In this document: piece after piece, positions 1-7,015 of the stretch
How the letters are laid out: each line of letters starts with the position of its first letter
Position numbering within the stretch: position 1 is the first letter of the stretch
The notes under the pieces: generated by a model
Told to the model about the DNA's origin: nothing
The model's database searches: none
What the model saw: only the letters and a program-made list of their open reading frames with translations
Assembly (NCBI GenBank): GCA_002432795.1
Contig: DJGU01000017.1
Span: 1-9,915 of the forward strand
DNA: 9,915 nucleotides
Direction: 5' to 3'
DNA from: Anaerolineaceae bacterium UBA5838
GTDB lineage: Bacteria; Chloroflexota; Anaerolineae; Anaerolineales; Anaerolineaceae
Position numbers and translations under genes: made by a program

Positions 1-47
1 CTTGATTTTATTAAAGTTTTCGGTTTTTGTCTAATTGAGATACCTTT

Positions 48-140
48 TTGCAGTGGAGTCATATATCTAAAATCAAGACTTCAGACCAAATCGAATATGA
101 AAAATTGTTGTTTGATTTATTAAAGCTGGAAGATCTCCTA
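48..140 (+). pseudogene. 5' fragment of J-domain gene cut by IS630
   Basis: This is the part of the J-domain gene left of the insertion sequence. Joining base 140 (end of the TA target) to base 1331 gives one continuous frame through residues such as EYEKLLFDLLKLEDLL, then VNKELELSTLDSVLTS, and on into the gene at 1349. The frame is open back to a TGA at 36-38. The only usual start codon upstream is TTG at 48, with no convincing ribosome binding site, so the true start is uncertain. The fragment encodes about 31 residues of a predicted coiled-coil leader. It is now separated from the J domain and is probably not functional. Confidence 0.6.
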
Positions 141-151
141 GTAGTCAGTCA
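141..151 (+). repeat. IS630 left terminal inverted repeat
   Basis: GTAGTCAGTCA matches the reverse complement of 1318-1328 without mismatch. With the flanking TA and one more base the identity is 14 bp (CTAGTAGTCAGTCA). The transposase stop codon lies inside this repeat, so the gene runs to the very tip of the element. Confidence 0.85.
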
Positions 152-1263
152 GGCTGAAACAGATGGATAAAGCTGCTTCAACTTGATGCGAGCGTCTTCA
201 GTTCGGAATTGCCATTTAATAATCGAATGGACGCTGTTTCGCTCCTCCACAATGGCTTGAACCTCCGTTTTGAGAAGGGTTTCGTCGGGTATGTGCTGTT
301 TCAACCTTCTGCTGAAGGCGCTCAACTCAATTTCTGCCATATCCAGCCAACTGCCATGTTTTGGGGTGTAATGAAATTCCAACTTTTTGAGAATCCGGCG
401 GGCTTCTTGTGGCGGAAATGCTTCGTACAGCGAAGCTGGCTTATGTGTGCCGAGGTTGTCCATAACAACGCGGATCAGGATGGCATTCGGATAGAGCTCA
501 TCCACCAGCCATTTCATAGATTGTGCAAAATCAACCATGGTATGTCGTTCTGTGATTCTTACATATCGTTTCCCAGACAAAGGTTCATAAAGCAGGTTCA
601 AGTTGCGAACACCATTGCGTTTGTACTCATAGTCGTAGCGTCTTTTGTACCCTGCTTTGCCTGGATATCCCTTCCGAGTTTCTTCAATCAACTGCTTCTG
701 CCCTTCATCAAAACAAACCTGGGGGTAGCTGCTATCGTAGGGCCGTTCATATTGATCCAGAACATCTTCCATGCAAGCCACATATTCCGCACTGGCTTCT
801 GGAATACACCACATTTCCTTCTGCCAGGGCTTTATCTCATTTTTTTTAACGTTCGGCGGATAGTTTCATATGAGATCGAGTCCACCACTTCCAGTTCAAC
901 CATCTTTCCTGCCAGTAAACGCAGAGTCCAATGCTCATGCCCTTCTGGAACCTGGCTGCAAGCTGTTGCTATTAAGGTAGCTTCGCCTCGACCATCCAAT
1001 TTCCGTCTTTGCCCAGGTCGAGGATCTTCATTCAACGCTTTTTGCAAACCACCCAACACAAACCGCTTGCGGATTCGTTCAACACAAGGTCGGCTTACAT
1101 TCAATGCCGCCATGATCTGTGGATCTGACAAACCCTCGTTTGCTTTCAGTAAAATCATTGCCCGTTTCATCTGGCGAGCTTTGATTTTGCCTTTTCGAGT
1201 CATTTCGAACAATGTCTGTTGTTCTTCATCATTTAAGTTTATATGGTACAGTTTCTTTGGCAT
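149..1263 (-). CDS. IS630-family transposase (frameshifted, two ORFs)
   Basis: This is a DDE transposase that cuts and inserts the element at TA. The upstream frame (1263 down to 832, 143 codons) begins after a GAGGAG ribosome binding site and holds a helix-turn-helix DNA-binding region around residues 25-80 (LSDPQIMAALNVSRPCVERI). The downstream frame (open at least 814 down to 149) holds the catalytic domain: first Asp in VCFDEGQK, second in VVMDNLGTHK, Glu in SWLDMAEIELS. The frames meet at eight A residues (840-847). A -1 slip there changes LKKMR-stop into LKKNEIKPWQKEMWCIP, which reads like a normal IS630 sequence, giving a fusion of about 371 residues. Frameshift production is known for some IS families; an inactivating one-base indel is the alternative. 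No other damage is seen. Confidence 0.88.
840..847 (-). promoter_or_regulatory. A8 slippery site for transposase frameshift
   Basis: On the coding (minus) strand the run reads TTA-AAA-AAA-ATG-AGA-TAA. It contains the heptamer A-AAA-AAA in the zero frame, with a stop codon three codons after the slip point. A -1 slip makes the next codon AAT (Asn) and continues the transposase. Eight As could also allow RNA polymerase slippage. Confidence 0.65.
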
Positions 1264-1288
1264 TTTGGATGTCTCCTCGCCCCATTGG

Positions 1289-1318
1289 TTGCAAGGATTA
1301 TTCCATCTTGTCCATTAT
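1289..1318 (+). promoter_or_regulatory. Possible outward promoter at IS right end
   Basis: TTGCAA (1289-1294) and CATTAT (1313-1318) are separated by 18 bases and point out of the IS toward the truncated J-domain gene. Each box matches 4 of 6 consensus bases. IS ends often carry outward promoters, and one here could keep the J-domain/WD40 pair expressed after insertion. The call rests on weak boxes. Confidence 0.25.
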
Positions 1319-1328
1319 GACTGACTAC
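1318..1328 (-). repeat. IS630 right terminal inverted repeat
   Basis: TGACTGACTAC is the reverse complement of 141-151 and is followed by the TA target duplication at 1329-1330. Beyond it begins GTTAACAAAG, which continues the interrupted J-domain frame. Confidence 0.85.
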
Positions 1329-1348
1329 TAGTTAACAAAGAACTTGAG

Positions 1349-2035
1349 TTGTCGACGCTAGACTCTGTCCTTACTTCTTTTGAAGCAAGATATCTAAAAA
1401 TTGTAGGTGTAAAACTTTCTGAACTAGATGATTTAATCGCTCAACTTTTGCAGATCTTAGCAAATAGGAACCCAAAGAATAAAAGGTATCAACAAAGTGC
1501 AAAGGAAGCCCAGCAACGTGCTTATGAATCATCCCAAGCAAGCGGAAAAGCTGCCAAAGAAGAAGATGTTCCTGATAATTTTGAACCTTCAGACGATTTA
1601 AAAAAACTCTACCATGATATTGCTAGACGGATCCATCCAGACTTTTCAAGGAATGAAGAAGAGCGTTCATTCCGAGAGGAGTTAATGAAAGAGGTTAATG
1701 AGGCCTATTCATTAGGAGATATCTTAAGACTGCAAGAACTCCTCAGTTCAATAGTAAATTCTGAAGATTATCGTGCTCAAAATGGTATAAGAAAACAAAT
1801 AGAAGTAATCAAAATGAAGATTTCCAAAATAAACGCCAGGATCACAACAATTGATTATGAAATTAATCATTTATTAGTTTCTGACCTTTATCAACTGAAG
1901 CTGCAAGTTGATGAAGCAGAAAATCACGGGATGGATCTACTTGGAAAAATGGCATCGCAAGTTGTATCAAGAATAAAGAGAATTGAACAGCAATTATATG
2001 GAGTTATTAATGAGCAAAATGAATGGGGAGAGTAA
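1349..2035 (+). CDS. J-domain (DnaJ-like) protein, 5'-truncated by IS
   Basis: This is a J-domain co-chaperone remnant of 228 residues from a TTG codon. J domains stimulate the ATPase of Hsp70 (DnaK) and hand it clients. The J-domain core lies at residues 83-130: helix II KKLYHDIARRIHPDF, with the HPD signature at 96-98, and helix III SFREELMKEVNEAY. Before it are a coiled-coil-like stretch (residues 1-38) and a polar linker (40-80). After it, residues 142-220 are heptad-rich and probably coiled coil. The start is doubtful: there is no clear ribosome binding site at TTG 1349, and the frame was open through 140 before the IS inserted, so about 31 N-terminal residues are lost. An in-frame TGA at 1322-1324 blocks read-through from the IS. 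The stop codon abuts the next ATG (TAAATG), implying translational coupling to the WD40 gene. It lacks the glycine-rich and zinc-finger regions of true DnaJ, so it is a specialised J protein. Confidence 0.8.
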   Translation: MSTLDSVLTSFEARYLKIVGVKLSELDDLIAQLLQILANRNPKNKRYQQSAKEAQQRAYESSQASGKAAKEEDVPDNFEPSDDLKKLYHDIARRIHPDFSRNEEERSFREELMKEVNEAYSLGDILRLQELLSSIVNSEDYRAQNGIRKQIEVIKMKISKINARITTIDYEINHLLVSDLYQLKLQVDEAENHGMDLLGKMASQVVSRIKRIEQQLYGVINEQNEWGE

Positions 2036-3217
2036 ATGTTTAGGAAAAAAAATCAAAAAACTATTATCCCGCTTAACAAAACTGAACCAAGTAAAGGTTT
2101 GGAATCATTAATCAAACGCAGCAAAGCGCTTACCAATTCTGAATCGTCCAAAACAAAGAAGGAAGTTCGGGTCTTTAGCGGTCATACCGGTCAAGTGAAT
2201 TGCTGTGCTTTTGGTGAGGGGTTTCTACTCTCAGGTGGTGAGGATTCTAATATTTTTTCTTGGAATTATGAAACTGGTCAGCTTATACGTGTATTCAAAG
2301 GTCACCAGGCTGCTGTAACAAGCATAGTAGTATTACCTAATCAAAAAGGTTTTGTGTCTTCTGATAACAGCGGTTATATCTACTATTGGGAGTATAAATC
2401 TGGAAAATCTTTTGAGGTTTATAACACAAGTTTGCGTCATCGATATGGATGGCAAATTCCAATAGTTGAGCTTTCCCTATCGCCAAAAGGTGAGATCTTT
2501 TTCATAGGTCAGGATCCCTTACCAATCTTAGTTTGGACCCCCCCTCCACAACCAAATCAAATCTATCAGTTATCTGGTGAGTTACTTGATCAATCCCCTG
2601 AATCTCAAAATTATGTCGGCTTATGTGGTGGTTCGGCGGTAGATACATCTCCCGATGGAAAGTTTGTAGCTGCAGCCTCTGAGAGAACCATATTTATATG
2701 TGATCTTGCTGCTGATCGGGTCTATCATTATTTCGGAGGTCCTCCATACAAATTTTTTTATAGTCCCACAACCGTTTTCACTACAGATTTAGACCATTCA
2801 CTTTCTGGTATGCTAAGAAAAACTATTGATAAAGGCCGAGAAGATTCAGGCCACAGACATTCTGGATTAATTACATCGTTGAGGTTTTTACCAGGATCAA
2901 TGAAAATTGTCTCTTGTAGCGAGGACCAAACAGTTAGAATTTGGGACTTCAGTGACAAGACGATAACTGATCCTCCTAAGATCATTATGGGGCACAATAA
3001 TGCTGTAAGAAGTCTTGCTATCTCAAAAGATGGCAAATACATTTTTTCCGGGGGTGACGATGCAACTATAAGGATTCATCATGCAAAAACTGGTAATTTG
3101 GTAGATATTCTTCAAGGTCATGATGGAATCATATCGCACATTGCCATATCAGTAGATGGCGACCATTTAGCCTCGTGCGGTCAAGATAGCACTATCCGAC
3201 TTTGGGAGTTATGGTAA
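2036..3217 (+). CDS. WD40 repeat protein (seven-blade propeller)
   Basis: This 393-residue protein should fold as a single beta-propeller used as a docking platform; no enzymatic motif is seen. Residues 1-42 are a polar, lysine-rich leader without a signal peptide or membrane segment, so it is probably cytoplasmic. Repeats can be read at about 45-81 (FSGHTGQVNCCAF, SWNYETGQL), 85-122 (FKGHQAAVTSI, YYWEY), 127-168 (degenerate), 198-230 (SPDGKFVAAA), 274-307 (HSGLITSLRF, VRIWDF), 315-353 (MGHNNAVRSLAIS) and 357-393 (LQGHDGIISHIAIS, IRLWELW). That makes seven, with blades 3 and 4 poorly conserved and an insertion at 235-272. It starts directly at the stop of the J-domain gene, with GGGGAGAG as ribosome binding site. 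This argues that the two products act together, the propeller perhaps selecting clients for the Hsp70 recruited by the J protein (inference). Confidence 0.9.
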   Translation: MFRKKNQKTIIPLNKTEPSKGLESLIKRSKALTNSESSKTKKEVRVFSGHTGQVNCCAFGEGFLLSGGEDSNIFSWNYETGQLIRVFKGHQAAVTSIVVLPNQKGFVSSDNSGYIYYWEYKSGKSFEVYNTSLRHRYGWQIPIVELSLSPKGEIFFIGQDPLPILVWTPPPQPNQIYQLSGELLDQSPESQNYVGLCGGSAVDTSPDGKFVAAASERTIFICDLAADRVYHYFGGPPYKFFYSPTTVFTTDLDHSLSGMLRKTIDKGREDSGHRHSGLITSLRFLPGSMKIVSCSEDQTVRIWDFSDKTITDPPKIIMGHNNAVRSLAISKDGKYIFSGGDDATIRIHHAKTGNLVDILQGHDGIISHIAISVDGDHLASCGQDSTIRLWELW

Positions 3218-3229
3218 ATTTTCGCCTAA

Positions 3230-3254
3230 GGTTAAGGTGGTTTGAAATTTAACC
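3230..3254 (+). other. Weak hairpin between WD40 and TPR genes
   Basis: GGTTAA (3230-3235) pairs with TTAACC (3249-3254) around a 13-base loop. There is no following T-run, so it is a poor intrinsic terminator. It may be only chance structure in the 117-base gap. Confidence 0.2.
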
Positions 3255-3259
3255 GATTG

Positions 3260-3271
3260 TCCTAATTAGGA
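3260..3271. promoter_or_regulatory. 12-bp perfect palindrome, possible operator
   Basis: TCCTAATTAGGA is a perfect inverted repeat located 64 bases before the TPR gene start. It could be a repressor site for that gene. A single copy was seen, so the functional call is weak. Confidence 0.25.
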
Positions 3272-3334
3272 TAAAAATTTATAGTCAACCCAATAAGTTT
3301 GATCCTCTACCAATCGAAAACCTGGAGGTTGAAA

Positions 3335-4642
3335 ATGACTTTGTCCATCAGTTATTTACCTTGTTTAACGAACTGTGAATTTGAAATGCTCGCAAAATGT
3401 GTCCTAATTATCAATCAACTGAAAAGCTCATCTCCACCAGAAGCAATTACATTTGAAAAATTGGTTAACACTAATTTAAAAGAAATAAAGCCATGGTGGC
3501 TTTATGAAATATTCCCTCCTATGTTCATAATAATTTCAGAAAATGATGTGAGAATACCGAATCCACAAATAAGTATTTTTACACATAGAAATATAATATT
3601 CAATCATCATGATAAAGAATATTTGGGAAAAACCATTTACAGTGGTGAAGTTAGTAAATTTGACCTGCACAAAATTATGGATACAAGTTTCCCAAAATTA
3701 GAGAATCGTAATGATTGGATTGCTGCTATTGAATTTTATGCCAAAGGTCTCGAACTTGAAATAAAAGTGGTTAATTCGGGCTTGGGCAGCCGAGCGTCTG
3801 AATACGGCTGTACAGAATTTGGGGAAAAAGTATTTAACTGCAGCAGCTATTATGCAATTCAAAACAGAGCGAGAACAACAGCCTACTTAAAGTATGGAGT
3901 TATGATATATGAGCATTACGAGTATGTGCAGATTCGGGATATTTCAGAATTAGATGCTTTATTAAACTTAAAAAACGCAAACCTATATATTCCATCCATC
4001 ACAGAGGAGATGGCTGACTTACATAAATATTATTCATATCTTACTGACCTTCATAAACAAGGAACAATCACCTTTGGAGATTCAACATATAACCCAAGCT
4101 TGGCCGAATTAAAATATGAAGAGCTGCTTAAATCAATACCAAATTTCGTGGCTGCGCGAGTAAATCTTGCTAATGTTCTACTACACAACGAGAAGCTTGA
4201 CAAAGCTCTTGAACAAATAAAGATAGCAATTGATCTTGCACCTGAAGATCCTGATGTATGGGAAACAGCAGGGAGGATACATCATGGTATGGGAAATATT
4301 GATAACGCCATCAAATGTTATTTCTATGCTTTAGAAATGAGCCCATCGGATTTCGTTATCAATTTTAATTTAGGCTATTACCATCGAGTAAAGAAAGATT
4401 ATCAGAACTCAATTAAGTGGTATTTTAAAGCTCTTGAAAAACTAGACCCATCCAGTCAGTCCTATTGGAAAGACAGATATGATACGTTGTTATCTTTGGC
4501 GATAGGTTTCATGAAAATATCTGATTTTCAAAGTGAGATAAAAGCAATTGACGCCTGTTTGGAAATAGTCCCAAATGAAACTTTTTTACTTAAGATGAGG
4601 ATGAGCGCGGAAAATAATGTTCCCATTATTGGATTAAATTAA
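3335..4642 (+). CDS. TPR-repeat protein with unknown N-terminal domain
   Basis: The product has 435 residues from ATG 3335, chosen because GGAGG lies six bases upstream; an in-frame TTG at 3299 would add 12 residues but has no such site. Residues about 1-235 match no family I recognise. They are mixed alpha/beta, rich in aromatic residues, and include PWWLYEIFPP and a Cys-containing segment (SEYGCTEFGEKVFNC). Residues about 255-415 form four to five tetratricopeptide repeats, clearest at NFVAARVNLANVLLHNEKLD, VWETAGRIHHGMGNIDNAIK and FNLGYYHRVKKDYQNSIKWY. TPRs bind peptides or partner proteins, often chaperones. No signal peptide or membrane helix is visible. It lies 117 bases after the WD40 gene on the same strand with no terminator seen, so co-transcription with the J-domain/WD40 pair is possible. 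Low GC matches those neighbours. Confidence 0.8.
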   Translation: MTLSISYLPCLTNCEFEMLAKCVLIINQLKSSSPPEAITFEKLVNTNLKEIKPWWLYEIFPPMFIIISENDVRIPNPQISIFTHRNIIFNHHDKEYLGKTIYSGEVSKFDLHKIMDTSFPKLENRNDWIAAIEFYAKGLELEIKVVNSGLGSRASEYGCTEFGEKVFNCSSYYAIQNRARTTAYLKYGVMIYEHYEYVQIRDISELDALLNLKNANLYIPSITEEMADLHKYYSYLTDLHKQGTITFGDSTYNPSLAELKYEELLKSIPNFVAARVNLANVLLHNEKLDKALEQIKIAIDLAPEDPDVWETAGRIHHGMGNIDNAIKCYFYALEMSPSDFVINFNLGYYHRVKKDYQNSIKWYFKALEKLDPSSQSYWKDRYDTLLSLAIGFMKISDFQSEIKAIDACLEIVPNETFLLKMRMSAENNVPIIGLN

Positions 4643-4686
4643 CGAAAAGACCCATTTATGCAATATCTATTTGTAGGAAGTGGTAT

Positions 4687-4764
4687 AGTGCCCCCGGAGA
4701 GATTCGAACTCCCAACCGACTGACACAGTCCCCTCATAGGCACCCTGACGGGTGTGCTGCGCAA
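4687..4764 (-). repeat. tRNA-Arg 3'-end duplicate, copy A
   Basis: Bases 4687-4723 are identical over 37 bp to the 3' end and T-arm of the intact tRNA-Arg (7716-7752). Instead of the anticodon loop, 42 bases follow (CACAGTCCCCTCATAGGC to CTGCGCAAG) that also occur with two differences in copy B. They contain the small hairpin CACCC-TGAC-GGGTG. Then GATTCGGAGCCA resembles the tRNA anticodon arm GATTCGAAGTCA. The 5' half of a tRNA is absent, so it is not a working tRNA. It resembles an attachment-site duplicate left by an integrative element. Confidence 0.75.
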
Positions 4765-4855
4765 GGATTCGGAGCCACGAGGTTTTTGACTGTACCGAAT
4801 ATATGGGGACGTTTTTGTTTAGAATTATCACTTATAGCGGTTTAGAATGTCTTGT

Positions 4856-4885
4856 TTGTCCGCCCTATCAAGGATTTTTTAATAT
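4856..4885 (+). promoter_or_regulatory. Possible promoter for alpha/beta hydrolase gene
   Basis: TTGTCC (4856-4861) and TAATAT (4880-4885) are 18 bases apart, 4 of 6 consensus matches each. The predicted transcript start falls in the adjoining palindromic repeat and would leave a leader of about 140 bases before ATG 5033. Confidence 0.3.
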
Positions 4886-4907
4886 GTTGCACCATGGTTG
4901 CACCATG
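4886..4907 (+). promoter_or_regulatory. Tandem 11-bp repeat forming operator-like palindrome
   Basis: GTTGCACCATG occurs twice in tandem without mismatch. Together the copies create the inverted repeat CATGGT-TGC-ACCATG (4893-4907), a size and symmetry typical of dimeric helix-turn-helix repressors such as TetR-like proteins. It directly follows a possible -10 box, where bound repressor would block initiation. No regulator gene is in the window. Confidence 0.4.
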
Positions 4908-5032
4908 TATCGACGGTATTGGAGTATCGGCCCTTTTATGGTACTATCTCTGACGATTGGTTACTCGGATTTTACCTAACTGGTAAAGGTTTAGATATAG
5001 TTTTTCCTTTGCAGAATCAAAAAGGAGCAAGT

Positions 5033-5773
5033 ATGAAAATTAAAAAAGCCATAAAAATTTCATTAATTAGCTTACTCTTGCTCATCGTTTTGGGCGTCTT
5101 AGGGATGGTAGTATGGTCCAAAACTGGAATATACCCTGCAAGAATGGTGGCATTATCCGCACTTGAATCAACAAACAGCGTAACCGTCACACAGAACAAA
5201 TGGATCACCTTTTCACCAGCTGAGGAGGTGGAGAAGGGTTTGATTTTCTACCCGGGCGGATTGGTGGACCCAGGCGCCTACGCACCGATTTTGCATCGAA
5301 TTGCAGAAGAAGGTGTCCTGGTAATTATCGTTCCGATGCCTTTGAATTTAGCGATTTTAAATCCAGGTTCTGCTAATTCAGTAATTAACGATTATCCGCA
5401 AATTTCTGAATGGATCCTTGCTGGGCATTCACTCGGGGGCGCAGCGGCAGCAATATTTGCAGAGAACAACCCGACAAAAATTGACGCGATCGCATTTTGG
5501 GATTCTTTTCCACCCAACAGTTCCGACTTATCCGATAATGCCATCTCAGCTATTTCTATCTTTGGTACCACGAACAATTTCCCAAACACTGAAAACTTTG
5601 ATGACAAAAGGGTTCTATTACCAGGAGATACAATCTTTATCGCCATAGAAGGTGCAAGCCATGCTCAATTTGGCGATTATGGTCCTCAAAAAGGGGATGT
5701 TGTTGCCTCAATAAGCTTGACTGAACAGCATAATCGGGTTGCTGAAATAATGCTGGATTTCATCAACCCATAA
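5033..5773 (+). CDS. Membrane-anchored alpha/beta hydrolase
   Basis: The product has 246 residues from ATG 5033, preceded by AAGGAG with good spacing; the longer in-frame reading from 4898 lacks a plausible start. Residues 1-5 are basic, and residues 8-28 form a hydrophobic helix (signal anchor or uncleaved signal), so the catalytic part faces outside. It matches the small alpha/beta hydrolase group often annotated as Abhydrolase_5: oxyanion-side motif FYPGGLVDPGAYAP (72-85), nucleophile elbow GHSLGG with Ser133, and the C-terminal His210 in EGASHAQFGDYGPQKGD. The acid position usually seen as GTxDG reads GTTNN (178-182), so the catalytic Asp may be replaced or supplied elsewhere. Substrate unknown; an ester or lipid hydrolase is the general expectation. 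It stands alone between tRNA-fragment repeats and converges on the aldo/keto reductase. Confidence 0.85.
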   Translation: MKIKKAIKISLISLLLLIVLGVLGMVVWSKTGIYPARMVALSALESTNSVTVTQNKWITFSPAEEVEKGLIFYPGGLVDPGAYAPILHRIAEEGVLVIIVPMPLNLAILNPGSANSVINDYPQISEWILAGHSLGGAAAAIFAENNPTKIDAIAFWDSFPPNSSDLSDNAISAISIFGTTNNFPNTENFDDKRVLLPGDTIFIAIEGASHAQFGDYGPQKGDVVASISLTEQHNRVAEIMLDFINP

Positions 5774-6070
5774 TCCAAATAGATAAAGCTGCTTCAATTC
5801 CAAAAAAATATTGTTTTGTATGTAGAGTCTACCCGAAATAGCTTTGGGATTTACAACACGAGGTAATGTCAAATCATAAAAAACCACCAGGATCAATCCC
5901 GGGTAAAACATTTTCCGCAAATTGGATCGATTTCGAACGCCAATCCTGATGATATTTTGAGGAAAATACGTTTCAATAGATTTGCTAGCTCAGAGCCTAA
6001 GTCTGAAACAATCGAAAAATCAAAGTAGGCAAACCTTACCCATTCAAAATTACCCCTGATTTCAAGCCCA
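5774..6070. other. Gene-free gap between convergent genes
   Basis: Short open frames on the minus strand (about 70 codons each) have no ribosome binding site or recognisable motif. The only notable item is GATAAAGCTGCTTCAA at 5782-5797, identical to 16 bases of the IS630 transposase end (166-181), possibly a trace of an older IS630 copy. No clear intrinsic terminator was found for either convergent gene. Confidence 0.4.
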
Positions 6071-7015
6071 TCATTCAAGCAGATTGCTGGCCTCGTCGAG
6101 GGCAACCACTTCTTCCGGGCTCAGCCGCCATCCCATCGCTCCAAGGTTTTCGGCGGCTTGTTTCGCGTTTTTTGCGCCAGGGATTGGAACAGTACCTTTG
6201 CATATCGTCCAGTTTAAGGCAACTTGGGCGGGTGTTTTGCCGTGCACAGCGCTAATCTCCTTTAGGAGGGTAATCAAAGGTTGAAACTGCTGCAATTTTT
6301 CGGGTGGGTAGATCCGTTTACGCGCACCCGGCGGTGGGTTCTCAGGGTCATATTTGCCGGTTGCCATTCCTTTTGCGAGCGGACTGTAAGCAATTACTGT
6401 GATGTCATTTTCATGGCAGTAATCAAGCAGACCATTTTTCTCTATCCGTCGGTTAAAAAGACTGTATTCGACTTGATTTGAAGCAAGGGGTACTCCTGCT
6501 GCTAAAAGCGTTTCGTTTGCCAGTTTGGTTTTTTCTGTGTTGAAGTTAGAGACGCCCACAGCCCGAGTCAAACCTGCGTTTACCGCCTCGGCGAGTGTAG
6601 AAACATATTCTGGTTTGCTCCAGCGCCCAAAAGGTGTGTGGATTTGATATAGGTCAACATGGCTGAGTTGCAAGCGCTTCAAGCTTTTGTTAAGACTACG
6701 AAGCATAGCCTGCTTGCTCATGCGCCATGGGAATGGGAAAAATTTCGTTGCAACCAGCACTTCTTTTGATGCTGAGGGTAAAAATTTTCCTAAAAATTGT
6801 TCTGATTTGCCCATACCATATACTTCAGCAGTATCAAACCAGTTTGTGCCATTTTCCAGACTGACATCAAAAGCCTCTCGAATATCAGCGTCGTTATAGG
6901 TATTGCCACCATACCCCCAAATGAGCCTGTCGCCCCATGCCCAAGTACCCACACCCACGGTTGTAATCATAATGTCCGTCTTTCCGAGCGGCACAAGATC
7001 AAGAGAAGTCTTCAT
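6071..7015 (-). CDS. Aldo/keto reductase
   Basis: This cytosolic NAD(P)H-dependent oxidoreductase of 314 residues, a normal length, reduces aldehydes or ketones to alcohols in a TIM-barrel fold. The catalytic tetrad is complete: Asp61 and Tyr66 in FDTAEVYG, Lys91 in ATKFFP, His126 in DLYQIHTP. GVSNFN and SNQVEYSLFNR follow in the expected order, and the C-terminal nucleotide-binding stretch reads VPIPGAKNAKQAAENLGA. It resembles plant-type and bacterial reductases of the pyridoxal reductase / YhdN-like group, but the substrate cannot be told. Upstream AAAGGA at a slightly long spacing serves as ribosome binding site. It is monocistronic, converges with the hydrolase, and has a somewhat higher GC than the genes to its left. 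Confidence 0.93.
   Translation of the reverse strand: MKTSLDLVPLGKTDIMITTVGVGTWAWGDRLIWGYGGNTYNDADIREAFDVSLENGTNWFDTAEVYGMGKSEQFLGKFLPSASKEVLVATKFFPFPWRMSKQAMLRSLNKSLKRLQLSHVDLYQIHTPFGRWSKPEYVSTLAEAVNAGLTRAVGVSNFNTEKTKLANETLLAAGVPLASNQVEYSLFNRRIEKNGLLDYCHENDITVIAYSPLAKGMATGKYDPENPPPGARKRIYPPEKLQQFQPLITLLKEISAVHGKTPAQVALNWTICKGTVPIPGAKNAKQAAENLGAMGWRLSPEEVVALDEASNLLE

Larger units (their letters stand above)
141..1328 (-). mobile_element. IS630-family insertion sequence, complete
   Basis: The element is about 1.19 kb, a usual length for IS630. It has inverted ends (GTAGTCAGTCA at 141-151, its reverse complement at 1318-1328), with further weaker matching inside (AGATGGA). TA dinucleotides flank it at 139-140 and 1329-1330, the expected IS630 target duplication. 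The empty site reads C-TA-G (CTAG), the preferred target reported for IS630 itself. It holds one transposase in two overlapping frames with all DDE acidic residues present, so it looks recent and potentially active. It interrupts the 5' end of a J-domain gene. Confidence 0.9.

Noticed and set aside
209..1324. A 371-codon plus-strand open frame across the IS
   Set aside because: It is antisense to the transposase, which has clear DDE and helix-turn-helix motifs; the translated sequence has no domain character or ribosome binding site.
4689..4764. Copies A, B and C as functional tRNA genes
   Set aside because: They lack the acceptor 5' strand, D-arm and an intact anticodon arm.
4752..4979. A 75-codon frame starting within tRNA-fragment copy A
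   Set aside because: No ribosome binding site or family features; it overlaps the repeat and the likely promoter region.
5708..6105. Two overlapping minus-strand frames of about 70 codons between the hydrolase and reductase genes
   Set aside because: Neither has a start signal or a recognisable motif; joining them by a frameshift gave nothing recognisable either.
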